From NCBI GenBank assembly GCA_013398275.1, contig VZSE01002883.1:949249-1013248 (forward strand): a stretch of 64,000 nt of DNA. Direction: 5' to 3'. Source of the stretch: Promerops cafer (lineage: Eukaryota; Chordata; Aves; Passeriformes; Nectariniidae). The number at the start of each line of letters is the position of its first letter. The first letter of the stretch is position 1. Below are positions 11,621-26,600 of this stretch, piece by piece. Position numbers and translations under genes: made by a program. The notes under the pieces are model-generated. The model was not told the DNA's origin. It worked only from the letters and a program-made list of their open reading frames with translations, and searched no databases.

Positions 11621-14600
11621 GTACCGCCGGCAGTCCGCGGGGAGCGCCGGGCTGGGGCTGGGGGCCCCCTTGTGAGCGGGTGGGGGATTCTCCGATTTCC
11701 TTCCTGTTCACCTCATTCCCTCTCTCCGAGCCCGAGTGAGGCTCCGTCCAGTCCCGGAGGGGGGCGGCCCCAGAGAGCCTCAGCCAGGATTTCTACACCC
11801 CTCAGTACTCGCAGAGGCCCGGGCGGCTCTTTCAGAGGTAGCTTGGATCTCACTTTGCAAACGACATGCTGAACTTTGCCGTAACTTCTGCTCTTTCTTA
11901 TAATTTCTAGCTGGTGGGGGGGGGTGTCACAGGAGAGGTGCCAGGCTCAGCAAACCGTACTTTCTATCATCTCCTGGCGGATGTTTAAAAACTTTTCTTA
12001 TTTCTCATCACCTTCCCGTCTTTAAACATCAAGACACTGCTTCAGCAAGACACAGCACAGCAGCGTTAGCTCAGTCTGGAGTGCCTTCAGCGCTGATGGG
12101 TACAAGTCAATCCTCAGATTCCCTGCTTTGACTGCCTGCCCCACACACTGCTCAGTGCTTGCCTGGCAAATCCCTGCACTGTCCAAGTGTGCACGGGGGA
12201 GAGGGCAAAGGGCTCTGTGGATATCGGGCGTAGTTCAGCAAGCAGAGCTGGCACCAGGATTAAACCCAGCCAGAACCATCAGAAAGCAGTTCATTTGGGC
12301 TTTAAAAACGATTAAGGAATTGACCTCTAAATACTGATCTTGGTCAAGAAGGGCCCCGTGCAATCTCAAAAACGAGCCAGTGAAAAACAAAGTCAAACAC
12401 CAATCTGTAGGAGCCTCTGAAATTTTAGTTTTTCATGTGTCTTGAAAAGGACTTATGTGCTTTTGGCTTTACATTAGTTGTGGGGTTTAGTTCCTTTAGT
12501 TCTGAGTAGCACATATACCCTTTCTAAGCAGCTGTAGCTGTTCAGTAACAGTGACCACGGTGTCTATTCAGTCTGTATTCACAAGCCAAAAAACCCCCAC
12601 TGCAGTTGTGCTTGACTTACAAATGAGAAAGTTTTTTAAAAAGAAGCTCACAGAGACAGGGAAGAGCATGAAAAGGAGATGAAACCTGATGTTCTTCTGT
12701 AGCAAAGCTACATTGTAGCTGGCAGTGCTCACTCTTCTGTTGCAACTTGTTTAGAAGTGCAACAAGAACATTTTCACGTGCTCAGGTAATTACCATGAGA
12801 AACTTGGAGTGACTTGATGAATTTTGATGAACCAGACATGCAGGACTCCCAGAACCATACAGTGTAAGACATCCTTTGGACCTCCTGTGCCCAAGACCAG
12901 TCTAAGAAAACTTCCAGGCTGTGCTCACAATAAACTTTTAATTCTTACCATGAAAAATACAAAATACACACCTAAAGAATCACAGAATTGCTGAGGTTGA
13001 AAAGACCTTTAAAATCACTAAGTCCAACCATCAGCAGTAACACATTCTTACTTAAGGAACCTTAACTCTCCTCTTTTGAGAAGTCCTGGGGAAAACCCAA
13101 AGTCACCTCTGCCTTTGAACAGCAACAATTTCTTCAGGACAGATCTCTGCCTTTACTGCCCTTTTCTCCTGGCCCTGCAGTGCCCTCACAGCAAGGTGCA
13201 GTTCTGATACAACAAGGGTGACAGATAGTGTGGTTGTGGTCCTGTCCCTCAGCCCCACAAGGTAGAAGGAAGACCCTGGCAGACTACAGATCCATTAAAC
13301 TACAACTTGAGACATGTCTGTGGTCTTTGGTGGCATGCCAGGGTAATACCTGTTTTAAAAGAGATCCATAAGTCTCACACCCTTGCCATTGGGTAGATGT
13401 TAGATGAGATCTGACTGCAGCTAGGAAAGGTAGAGCACACTCTGATCCCTGGGTGCTCCTGCTCCTGCACATTTCTGTACTGGACCACAGGGAGCAGGTT
13501 TGTTAGTGCTGCTGGAAATGTTTGACTGCATAGGTGATAGCAGGCAGTGAAAGTTACAGACAGGAAAGTTACAGACAGTCCTGCAATCCTGAAAATTTCA
13601 TTTCACAGCAGGCACAAATGCTTTTTAAGACTGGTGAGTTTTTGCTGCTGTGCTGCAGCTTCCCCTACCTCTCCCCATTATCCATTTCCCCCCTCCTGGG
13701 CCACCACACTGGCCATTTGCACTTTAGAAGCCACTGGGGGGCAGGAATTTGCTTTCTCCTGTCTGACACCATCCTCTGCTGTGTACCTGCGGGGCAGTGC
13801 TTTCCTGAGAAATGTGTGCTGTCTTGGGAGCCTGGCAGCAAATTTAGCTCCCACACAGACTCCCCTTTAAGCTAATCGCTCTCTCCACCAGCACAGGTGG
13901 CATGTGCCAAATTTTATTTGTTTGGAGGGTTTTTCCTGGTTTGCAGAAGTTTAGTAGAGATCTGCATTTATAAGACCGTGGCATTGAGAGAAGGGATTTA
14001 GATATGCAGAGAACTGGGAGTTTGGGGGAACAGAAAGACAAGACTTGCAAAAGGAAGGACTGACTATCCCTTCTCAGCAGGGGCTGGCTGCTGGCACTGG
14101 GAATTAGAAGGACTTTAAGGAGTATTTCAACATTTGAGCTGACAAGGACAGAAAAGCTCCAGGGAGGACAGGGGAGGCCATGCACTAGGGGAGCTTATGT
14201 GTGGGATTCTATGAAGTGTGACAGCATAACAGGTTTGATTGGGAAGGGCTCTCCCTGGCTGCCAGGATTGTTCTTCTGACCCTGATCACCATAAAAATCA
14301 AAAAATGTAAAGGAGATGAGAGAAGCTGCAGTTTCAGACAGGTAGCAATGAGGGGAGAATGTGATTACCCATGGATCAGCACTTCATCAGGATGAGATAC
14401 AGAGAGAAAATTCTGGGATGAATAAGCATCTGCTCCCTGAAACAGCTATTCTAAAATTCCACCCAAAAGATGCCATTCTGGCTCTGGCCCTAATTTATGT
14501 GCAGGACTGTTCAAGCTGTATCAGCAACTTGCCACACAACAACGTGTGACAGTAGCTACTACACAGCTGGATCTGGCACTGAAGCAAGGAGAGCAGAGCA

Positions 14601-17600
14601 GGTAACTCCAGCACACAAGTCCTCAATTTCAAGTAGGGGATTATGTAATACCCAGCAGTTAGTTCAAAGAAAAACACTGCAGGAAGCTATCCAAAGGAAA
14701 AGGAGCCTGTGACAATGGGAGAGCCTGGATTGTTGTTGTTCAGGTTTGGGATTTTCAGGTTTTGAAGTATATTAGAAGCTGAGAAAAATACAAAGGGAAA
14801 GGACCAGACCTGCATGTTTTCCATAAACAACATTTTCTTCTGTTGCATTCAAGTCTCACTTCTTTAAATGTGACTAAGTAACTTTTCAGGTTTCCCTTAT
14901 ATTACTTTTTTTTTTTTCTTTTCATGAAAGACATTCACATTCACAAATTCCAGCTAAAATGTGAAATAATTAAGGTAAATAGTAAAACCCTGTTACAAAT
15001 CCAGCACATCACAGTCACTGCAATGAGTTCCATAAGATAAAAACAACCTGGTATGGTAACCTCCAAGAATATTCTCTTGTTCTGGTGTGCACCTGCTCTA
15101 TAACAGCACCTGTTTTGAGTTCCTGAAACCTGGAACACTAAATCACCCTGCAGAATCACTTTTCTTGCAGTCAAAATAGTTCCCATGGTGGAACTGACTG
15201 CATGGCATGGGATGCAACCTTGGAAAGATGGAGGGAATTTTTGCATTGTTACTGCTAAATGAATGACAGTGTCACAGTAATAAGATACTTATGAAAATTA
15301 TAGTGACTTTTTGTTTCTTTAATGCTCTAGCAATTTGAAGCTAGGATTCTCCTGAGTATTTTTATAATTCTACTGGCATATATTTTACTATGATGCTTTA
15401 ATTGAAAATTACATCTTTTAGTGCCAGTTATGACATGTGAGTGACAAAGCAGTGCAGTCTGTGTCTTGGACTGTGACATATCCAAGGCAAACTTATCACT
15501 CCATCTTAGGAAAACAAGAAACTGCAAAAAGTCTGATTTTTCTTCCTTTTTATCCCACAAAAATTCCCATTGGGAAAAAGTTATATGGAAATAGAAGAGA
15601 TATTTACTCAAGTACCAAGTTAAACTATTCACTGCCATAAACAGTCCTGTTGGGTTAATAAAGGCCAGGCAGGGATCAAACTGTGGTTTTGTGGCAGCCT
15701 TGATGACTAGTTTTTATTTTGGGGGCAGTATGTTGTTGTAAGTGCTGAGGGCTTGTACCTGATTTCCTCCACAGAAGCCTGAACCTTTCCATTTGCTGCA
15801 GACAACCCTTCTAGCTGGGCATTTTGCATCTGCTGGTCACATGCCTGGAACAGACCCAGAAATACTGATTGCTTCTTGTCTGTTCCTGACAGAATTGTGC
15901 CCTTTGTCTATACAATAGTTGCAAATTAGTAACTTCACATTTGTTTGGATCATGGAACATATATTTTCTAGAGTGTAATGACATTTCCTAATGGCTTTCC
16001 CTGCAATCCCCCAGCCCCTGGGTGATTTTGGTATTGCTGTGGCCTGGCTCTTCACTGATGCACAAACAGAACTCAAAGAGCAGCAAGCACTGGGTGCAGA
16101 TTGTGGGTGCTCCTCAAATAGCAGCAACCACAGATATGCCAAGGGGAAGGGCCAAGGGGAAGGAGATAAAACACAATTTTTAACATATTAAAACACATAT
16201 AGTGTATAAAATTTGGAAAGGTTTTCATATTCTGCTGTGTGGACCTACATGCAGTGGAGGGACCTTTACTGACTCACCTCACAGTTTTACTTTGGCGTGG
16301 CCAAATTATTCTCATTTTAAGTTTCAGCCTTCAGAACCATTACTAACATCAGACTTCAGAGTTGTCTTTGATGTCTGGATTGGGCAATTGGTACATAACT
16401 GGCTGTTCTCTCTCCAAAAATAACACTTCTCCCAGTCTCTGGTTGTCAGGTGTCAGGGCTCCCACTGACCCTTCTGTGTAGCATGGCCTTATACAGGCAG
16501 CAGATGGTCCTGGAGACCCTCCTAGACAGCCCTCCTCAGCCAACAGCCCTGATTGTTAGACTTTGCCAATGGTTTGTCTTTAATTTTTGATTTTGAAGGA
16601 GGAATATGCAGAGGTTGGCTGGGATTCCTTCACAGAGCTGGCTTACAGGAAGCTCCTTGGGCTCTCACGTTTCCCCTCGCAGACTACGGATTCCCACGTG
16701 AATTCTGCAAGCATTGCTCTGTAAAAATGTCTGTACACAAGAGTACAATGATGTGTTTTTCATCTACTTCACAACAAGCTTCCTTTTTAGATGAAACGCC
16801 CTCTAACACATAGAGCAACATGCACAAGCTGAGTATGCCTCAGGCCTTTTTATTAGTTCTGTGTAATTAACACTGCTCCTCTCCACTGGGCATCAGCAGA
16901 GCTCTGCTCCCTTTTCCTCAGCACCAAGCTTACATGGGGAGCTGGGCTCAGGGTTTGGAGAAGGTCTAGGAAGGAAAGCTGGTTTTATAAAGGACTGGGC
17001 AAGTGTGGATGATACTTCTTGGATATTCCTGCTTGTGGCTCAGATTTTCTGTATCAGATGCATCTCTACACATGCACACAGAATAGTCTCTCACAAACTA
17101 TATCAGTATGTGTGTATATTGATACATTTTAGTATCTAAATTATAGATATATAAAATTTGTATTAATATTTCTATTACTAAAGGGTTAATGCTTCTATTT
17201 TTACCTACTATTGCTATTGTTACCACCTTCTAAAACAGACTATGTTCTCCAAGTCCATCCATACAAACACATGAAGTAGCTTTAAAGAGGCAAATGCAAA
17301 GTGGACATACAGTTGGGTCAGACTTCTTAAATACCTGACTAGAAAAAACACTATTTATGCTTCTACAGATCCATTTTGAAATTTGTCATTAATTCTTTGC
17401 TAGCCACACTTACTGCTGGTGTCTGCAGAGCTACCTGCTCAGATGAGTCAAGACATGTTTTGTGTAGTGTTTCATGCCCAAATTCCCTTTGACAGGATCC
17501 CACACCAGTTTAAGTCCGGACCTATGTGCACATCTTCACGTGGTGAAAGCTTTGCTAACATTAGCAGAGCCTGTGTCAGTTGTTTGAAAGATAACTTTTT

Positions 17601-20600
17601 ATCCCTAGAGCTCCTTTCAAAAAGTTCTTACATTGTCAGTGGTTTAGCATTAATTACTTCTAAATTATGCTAAACTGTTTTCTTGAAAATCTGAATGTTT
17701 AATTCATAAAGACATCTTCAAAAGAACATTTCCCTGTGCTGCTTGTTGTGAAAACAGCAGTGTCACAGCCTGAAGATGAGTTCTCCAGGCAGTGACTGAC
17801 AGGTCAGCAGTCAGCCTGTTGGGTTTGGGTGCTTGTCCTTGGAGTAAGAGGGAGACCAAGGACAAGCTGTGGCAGCAGCCAGGCATGGGAACTGCCTGTG
17901 GGACATGGTGCTCATTTTCACCGGGCTGCCCAGTGTTCATAACACAGACATCTTGGAAGGGAGAGGTAGCTGAAGGCTACTCACTGAATCTCTGTTTTAT
18001 TTCAGTCTGGCAGTTCTCCAGGCTTTAGAGGATGGGCTGAAGAAAGCAGATGCAGATCCCTCAGTGAAAGCTGTTATGATTTGTGGTGAAAATGGGAAAT
18101 TTAGTGCAGGTAAGACATCAGGCTGAGCAAAAGATGAAACACTCTACACCCATCATATCTGAAGATTCCCTGCCTCAACACTGCTGACAAAAGTCCTGAT
18201 TTGACTGGAAATGGCCACAAGAGAGGATGCTTTTTCTATTTTGCTCTGCCACAATTGACATGGGGTACATTACAAGCTGGACCTTGAAACAGGCCAGAAG
18301 TAAGCTGGTCTGTTCATTCTGTAAGGAGGGACAGCTGCTCAACTCCATCACACCCTGCTGTTTCCTCAGTCTCTGTAGCTTTGTTTATATAAAATCTCTG
18401 GACCATTTTCTGGTCTAGTGTATGGAATGGACCTGGGGTGGGGCAGTGGTGAATAACAGATCTCCAGATGAAGAAGCCTGAAAAGCTAGGGAATTTCTGT
18501 GGAGTTCTATATTGCTTGTTAGTAGTAACTTGCACTTAACTATTCCAGGCTCAATATTACACCAAGGATGTTAACAAATTTCTGCAGTGACTGCATGATC
18601 CTTACAGTTACTCTGTAGTTTTGTACTCAGCCTTCCTCGGAGCTCTGTGCACAGGATCAAAGATCCAGAGTTCCTTGAAAGTGGTCCCAAAAGGGGTTGA
18701 TTCCTGTTAACCACTCTCCTGCCAGCAGCAGGCTCTGCAAGGACTTGGGCTTCTGTGAGCAGCTGTGTCCAGTGGCACAGAGGGGAAGGATTGTTCCGGT
18801 CACCGCCTCGCCTACTAATTCCTCCTGATCTTTTGGTGCTCCCTCAGGAGCCGACATCCGAGGACTTTCCTGTCCGAAGAGACAAGGAGCTGCCCTGGGC
18901 CCCATCGTGTCTCTCATCGAAAGCAGCCAGAAGCCGGTGGTGGCGGCCATAGAAGGCGTCGCTTTGGGAGGAGGCCTGGAGGTGGCGCTGGGCTGTCACT
19001 ACCGCATTGCACACGTGAAGGTAACACACCCTGCGGGCCCGAGGGGCTGCTGAAGGCATCGGGAGCCAGGTGTAGATGGCACGAGCAGAGGGACAGGGTG
19101 CCTTTCCTGGGACACTCTGCCCAGAGGAGAGGGGTTTATAGCTATAGGATACAAGTCTGTGTGCTCAGACATTCTTCACCTACACCACCACCCTTGACAT
19201 CTTTCCTAGGTCTTACTAACTAATTTCAAGTCATTTCTAAATATAAAGTAACTAGTAGGATAAGATGGCTGTGTAGAATCTTCAGTAACCAAATGTTAAT
19301 TTGCCCTAGGTCTCATTATCTATATTCTGATGCAGACAGCTGTATCTTACTGACTCATGCAGCGTGACTTTCTCTTATTTATTTTTTTCCCCCAGCCCTG
19401 TGAATTTTGCACTTCTTTCTGCTCATGGCCTAGTTTCTATAGGTAGTTGAAACTCAGCTAGCATGGACCATTTATGGTTAGATTCTTCATGAGCTCTGGG
19501 TCCCCAAGGAGCACTTTGACCAAAAGACAGCTTGAAGAGTCTTCAGGAATAATCTGGTTTTTTTTCTTCAATCCCCTCCTTCCAGGTTCAGGAATGCTGA
19601 ACCATCTTGAGCAGTACCTGCCTCCTTGTACAGACTCCTCACTGGCAGGGCCATCCCCTCACTTCTGCAGTGAGTCACTTTCTCTGTGGCAATGTGGGCT
19701 GCTGTAACAGCATAAAGAGATACTCCACATCATCCTCTGTGCCACCGAAGGTGAGGGCCATGGAATCACAGAATCATTAAGGTTGGAAAAGACCTCCAAG
19801 ATCACTAAGTCCAGCCTTTGACCAATTACCACCATGCCCACTAAACCACATCATGAAGTGCCATGCCTACTGGAACTAGTAGTAGTGGTCTTAAAGTAAC
19901 TCAAAATCTCTTAAAAGCTCAATAGAAAATGTGCACACTGCTTTTAAAGGCAACAAAATATAGATACATATTTTTTAAGAGAAGACCTCCATGCACTTCC
20001 TGCTGCCCCTGGCTCATCTGCCGTGACTCTATCAGATATCAAATGCACCAAGAGACATTTGAAGGAAGATTAGGGAAGAGTTCAGTGGTGTTCAAAGCCA
20101 GGTTAGATGGGGCTCTGAGCAGTCTGGTGTAGTGGAAGGTGTCCCAGCCCATGGCAGGTAGTGAAACAAGATGCTTCTAAGATTCTTTCTAACTCTTTAC
20201 TAAACTTGCAAGAATTAGAGTAAGGAGATGAAAGTTAAGCCAGCATGCCCTCCAACAGTTGGTAACAACTACTTGAAAGCATTATTCATGCATGTGTCAA
20301 TCTAGGGAATGCTGTTGGCCCAGTGCTGTCCCCCAGTGCTGTACTAGCAGAGAAATCCTCTGAAAGGTCATGTTTTCCTTGTGCATTTGTACAGAAATCC
20401 TTCAAATGGTCAAGTGGGTTTTTTTTTCTTAAATATTTTATGTAGCAAAAAGCAAGAATGAGGTTTCTATGTATTGATTCTGAGGCTTCCTAGAGGTGCA
20501 GTGTGACTCACATCTGCTTGTCTTTGCTCTATTTTGCTCAGTTTGCAATTACCACTCTTTCTGATCAGATTTTTTGTTTAATTTTACTGCATTTTAGGCT

Positions 20601-23600
20601 CGGATGGGTTTGCCAGAGGTCACCATAGGGTTACTTCCAGGTGCTGAAGGCACCCAGCGACTCCCCAGACTGATTGGAGTACCAGCTGCTCTGGATATGA
20701 TCACTACAGGTGAGTGCTGTGTCTGTATGGAAGAATATGGCATTGAGTCATACCAGCTTGCTCTAAAAACTAGGAATTTTTTACCTGTGTAGCTGCTTGG
20801 GTTGTAATTCTGCTTGCTTCCACCCATGAGGGGCTAATTACTAGCTGCACAAGTCATTTGATCAGATGGAAAAGAACAAAATTGCCCATCAGGCTCCACT
20901 GTAGTCACCTTATTTCTCTTTTTATGGCAGGAAAACACATTCCAGCAACTGAAGCACTGAAGCTGGGCTTGGTTGATGAAATTGTGGAAGAAAACACCAT
21001 TGATGCAGCAATCCGTTTGGCAAACAAAGTGATTGGTGAGGAACAAATTGTAGCAGTGCCAGGAAATAATTGGTGATGTTTCAGGGCTGAAAAGAGGCAG
21101 AAAAAAAGCCCACCAGTTTGTTCCAATTTATATGCTCCATTCTTGAGTTTTGGCATCCATCTAAGATAGAATTAATTGCAGAATTTGTTTCCTGTGTCTG
21201 AAGTGAAAAAAACCAAATGCTGGAAAGCTGCAGAAATTCAAGTGAGATTCAGAGAACAGATATATATCAAGTCCTCCTGCTTTTTAATAGTATATCCAAA
21301 CTCACATGCTCCTCTGGGATGCTGTACTCTGCAGGTGTTGGGGTGTAAGTGCTCTATCCATATATAGTGTCTGGATCCCAGCTGGCATTGGCACATTCTG
21401 GTAGCACCATCCATAATGGCTGAGCAAAAATAACTTTCTCCCTGGCATATCCTCTGGTCAATTTAATGATCCATGGTCTGTAAGTGATTCTGTCCCTAGT
21501 CCTTTGGGTGCCATGTTAAAAAACAGTCTGTGCAGATGGGAGGGATGGGGAGAGATTCTTTTTCCCCATCTTAGTAATAGCAGAATCAAATTCACTGGAG
21601 TTAACCTAGGAAAAGGAACATTCCTTGTGCAACATGAGGAACATTGCCTTGAGAGAAAACAGGGCATTTTTCCACTACTGACCTCCTTGTACCTTTGGAA
21701 CCTGACCACTGGATTTCATCTGGGGTTCTGGCACAATGACATGAATGTAGGAAAGCAAAAATCCCTTCCTGCTTTGATCACATGGCCTTTACAGGCAATG
21801 CTGTCCAAGCTGGCATGTTGGTTTTGCTCCTCCAGTTCTCTTCACTACAGACAAGGCCCCTTCTCCATGCTAGAAGCTGAGGCAGCCTAAGTTTTGTCCT
21901 AGAAGACAGTGCACCGTATTTTAAGGTAATTCAAAGAATGGACTGTTCTTAAATATTAGTGTCCTGTATACTTCCCCACACCTTGAGATGTGCCAAACAG
22001 GCACCCAGGCATTCTTTGCAGATGCCCATCCCTCTCACTGTATTCATCCCACAGAATGTTAGGGCTTCATCTTCTAGTGCAGAATCAATGACATAAGCAG
22101 TCCTCTTTTCTCTTTCCTGTATGTCATCAAACTAAATATATTTCTTTAGCAAGAGATGGGTGATGTACTTCACTGCTGCTTCTAAGAAAAAGGTACTTTG
22201 GTTCGCTGAGTTTGTCTGTTTTGAATGAGAATTCTGTTTCTCCATCTGTTGGGAGAGCAGTGAAATATTACCACTCTTCTAGGCAAATTAACCCAACAAA
22301 CAGTGCTCCTTGTGATGTACCCTCTGGGCTCTGAATGATGCTTTGCACAACATCTATGCCAGTACTGATGACAGCAGCAGCAGTGTGTCATGAAACGAGT
22401 AATGGATACATTGCTGGAACTGGCAAGCCAGAAAACATTCTGGATTTCAACAAATGCTATGTGCAATCAGGTGCAGTTTAGATATTTGCATGCTTGTTTC
22501 TTCCATGACAGACACTGTGCAGTGGCTGACAGTTGTGAAAGCCAGCTTGGCCTCAGAGGAGACCCTCAGGAAGGAAGCATTGACCACGCTATTTCTCAGG
22601 ATAACTTGCTTTCTGGAGCTTATGTCCACTACCAATACTGGCAAAATCCTGTTCTTTAGCTTCATCTTCTCTGGAAATTCTAGCTACCTTTTTTCTTTTT
22701 TTTTTTTTTGAGTTGTATAAGCATACAAGGATCCTGGCTGAAGATCCAGCAGGTAGCCTGTCCCAGTCTTACTCATTATTAGATTTTTACTCTGTTTGTT
22801 GCTGGTTTGAGTTATCCCAGCAAAAATGAGTAATGTCATTGATGATGTTTCACATCACACTATATATCAACTCCCACAGAACTTTTAAAATGCTTTCAGA
22901 CTCTTTCCAACAGCTTTACTGGCATTTACAGTACATTTTAACAGTGAAAACACTGGTGAGCCAGCTAATCTATTTCTTTCCTGCTTGAAAAATTTCTCAT
23001 TAGACCCCGCAGAAGACCATGACAAGTTTTGATGCACCATTTACCCTAAGGTTATCTAATAATTTGAAAGATTGGTGTACCCAGGGCCTGTATGTTTCTT
23101 TTGAGTCATTCCTTGCTTTGGTCTATGCCTAAAGTTAATAAATTTCCTGTCCTACAAAGGCATGGCAGCACTTTCATTTTTCTCCATCAAGCAGTAACAG
23201 GGCTGCAGAAGAGATGACAGTCTTGTGTAGCTGGTCTGGAGTTTGTTCACATGGGGTTCTGTTTATAGTGAATGCTTTTCAGATAATCTTAATAAAACCA
23301 AAGAGAATGTACCAAAAAAATGCCATCACAAAATTCCACTGGCTTTGTAGCATGCAGCATTTCATTTCTGATGAGATTTTTTAAAAACATGAAGCTACAA
23401 CTGCTGACTTCTTACAGAGCAGTCTGGCTAAATAACTGGTTTTGTCACCACTGGAATTTCTATTCCTGGGAAGGCTGTACTGCAAGATAACTCTCAAAGA
23501 ATCAATTCAGAAATAATTTTCTTCTAAAGCTTTTTCAGTGCCAGAGCTGCAGTATCTCATGGCAAGAGACCAGTCTCAAATGCCTGCCTTACTGTATCAG

Positions 23601-26600
23601 GGGTCCTTGATTACTGCTGTGATACACAGCTGACAGAGCTACTTTTATGGCACGGTGGGAGAGCATTCTCATCCATACATTTTTATGGATTGTTCCTAAT
23701 GAAGAACACCTTCAAAAGATGCTCTGAAACAGTAAGTGGGTGTAGGAATACACAGAGGCAATTACTGATTCTGAGTTAGTTTTTTCATTGAAAACCAGTA
23801 TTTAGATATTGCAGATAGGAAGCAAGAATAATTCCCTGACCTCTCCAGGCAAACTGGCTTCTCCAGGCTAAAGAAAACATCTTCACTTTTGAAGGCATTT
23901 TTTAAAAGGAATAGACAGGATCTAAATCCTTGGGGACAAGGAGAGCATCCTTTCATTAAATGTGCTTGATGATCACTGCAGTAATCCAGAGCTGCATTTC
24001 AGACTTTTCCCAGCTGATGGCATCACAAAATTGACAAATGGCTGGAACTGCTGGTGGCATGCAGCAGCTTGCATCTCATCCTGCCCACTTCTTGTTGGCC
24101 TGCTCTGGTCTTCCTCAGCTGGAGAAGAAATTGGCTCCTGTCCTCCACACAGCAGACTTTGAAACTCTCCATAGACACCCCTTGTTTTTCTGACCCCATC
24201 TGCTGATTGACCTCAGAGCAGAGCAGTTCCAATGCCTTGAACCAAAGAGGCAAGGAAAACCAGAGCAATTTGGAGTAGCTCAAGTCCCCCAGGTATTAAT
24301 CTGTGTGGAAAGGTGATGGGTTGCTGCCTGTAAGCTACTGGGAGTTGCTGCAGAGGAAGCAGTTCCTTCTGAGGCTCATCAAAGCTAGGGACTGAACAGA
24401 TGCTGCTGATGGGTAATTGCATCCTTGAAAAGGAGGCTGGAGGAAAGGCTTTCCTTTAGAGCTGCAAGGCCTTTCTGTGAGCCATCTCTGCCAAGATGCA
24501 CAATATCAAGACATTTTCATCTCTCCCCAGGGCTCAAGGTTCTGGCTGACACCTTCCTTAGAGGCCTAGCCAAGTGTCCCTTGGACACAAACAGTTTATC
24601 AAAGGTCTGATATGGCCTGGAATTATCTCTGTCAGCCTGAGGGGCAGGGCTCAGCTTTATTCCTCAAAAATTCACAAGCAGTTCCCTGCATGAGGAAGAC
24701 CACTAGGCTGGCCCTGTCTCTTGCACATGCCATCTCATAGTGTCCCAAGGGTTTACAACTCTGGGATGATATTTATTTCTTTAAATAATATTTGATACTG
24801 CATGCATACATAGTGCATTTGCTGATAGAAATTTTATAGACTTGATCTGCCCTTTGTGCCCCCTGGACTACAAACCTGGTAAACAAAGCAGGAGTCTCTG
24901 TTAGCTCCTGTGTGTGGATGATGCTTTTCCTGCAGCACTGATGTCTGGCACTGTTCATCATTTCCTGCTGCTTTGCTTGCAGAAATCAAGCTGCAGGTGT
25001 CCCAAACTGATCTCTTCTTCCCAGATTTGGATTCTGATAATTCTTTCCTGATCATAAACATGTCCCTTTATTCTTATTGGCATTGCAGAAGCTAAGATAC
25101 TGCACAGAGGTGCTGTAGAAAACCTATTTAGTTTGCAGCTAAAATAAGAGTTTTGTTACAGGACCCTGAGAAACTTTTTTTTTTTATTCTGAGGAACTGT
25201 CTCCTGTCCCCCATCACTATTTGTGCTTACAGTACTATTTGCTGTCTGAAGACCAAGCTTAAAGGCTCCCAGTGGTATTCCTTTTTTACCAGCCCTTTCC
25301 ACTGGATGTCACATGAAGTCCTGGATCTGCCCAATCTTCCAGCCATCAGATCAGCTTTCTGGGACAAGCCTGAGCTTTCCTCTAATGATGGAATATCGCC
25401 CACAATTTAAGTCCTAAAGAAAGAACTGCAGATAAAGAGCATTTCTGGGTTAAAAACTTAGACTTAGGGGAAAAATTATTCCAAAATAAAGAAACACTAT
25501 ATTGACTAAATCCTGCAATACTGGCTGATACAAATTATATCCACTGTCAATATGAAAACATTTTTATGAACTCCGATTAAAAGAGAAGCTACTTACACAG
25601 TGAGTGTTCATCTTTTTTGTGCTCACTAAGAGGCTTAATTAAAAACCTGAGCTCTGAAGACCTTTATTACAAGAAATCAGTATATTAACTCATCCTGGAA
25701 ACTTGTACTTCTGTTTCTCCTAAGCATTGCTCAGTCTTGGAGGAAGAGTGAGAGTCGGGACATGTTCCTCAGGCAACCATGCCTGCAGTGCTGCCATTAT
25801 TCCTGCTCTCCAGCATCCCCTGTAGGATTTCCTGAGTATTCTGCTGGTGCATTGGCACTGCCCTGGCTCAGACAACAGGAAGAGAAAGGGGAGCTGGATG
25901 CAATATGCTGCCTTGGAAGGAAGTGTGCCCCCATGACAGAGCTCATCTAAAAGGCCAGAGCAATGAGACACTGTCCCCAGAGAGCTTCAGCATAAGGTTC
26001 TCAGCCCACCACCTGGCTTTGGTGGCAGTCCTGGCTGTTTCTGGGAACAGCACTAGCAATCCATGCAGTGCCACCCTGCAGTTAATGATCTGGATAAGGC
26101 TGTGATGACAGTAGGGTCTTTGTGAGAATGTTGAAATATCAAGGGGGTACATCCCAAATTGCTGACCTTGTTCCTCCCTGGTCTTTACTGAGCAAGCTGC
26201 CTTTAGAGCAGAGGAACACCTGAGTATGGCCAGGTCTGTACTTACAAAGAAGACAGAGAATTTTGGCATCTGAAATGTAACTAAGTTCTCTCAATTAAAA
26301 TCCTTCCTAGGTATCACCATAGCAACCTCTGTCTGTAATAAACTTCACATATTTGTGTGGCTGCTTGATTCATCCCTTGCTGACACAAACATGAACTCTC
26401 CCTTGTTATTCATTTGCTGCCCAGCTCGTGCTCAGTGAGATCTCCTTTTGGTTAGTCCCAAAGTGACTCGAGGGGCTCCTTCAGTCAGGGAAGAAGTCAG
26501 GGTGTGTTTTCCACTCTCTTGTCACTGTCTGGGTCAGGCCTCTGGCTGGAATGCCTCTGGCTAGTGTCAACTGGGTCCTGAATACTAAACACTACTGGAG

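Larger units (their letters stand above)
19021..20597 (+). other. EHHADH: EHHADH intron 3
   Basis: 1,577 bp, GTAACA to TTTTAG. It holds two CR1 tails in opposite orientations (19762-19867 and 20080-20200). Confidence 0.85.
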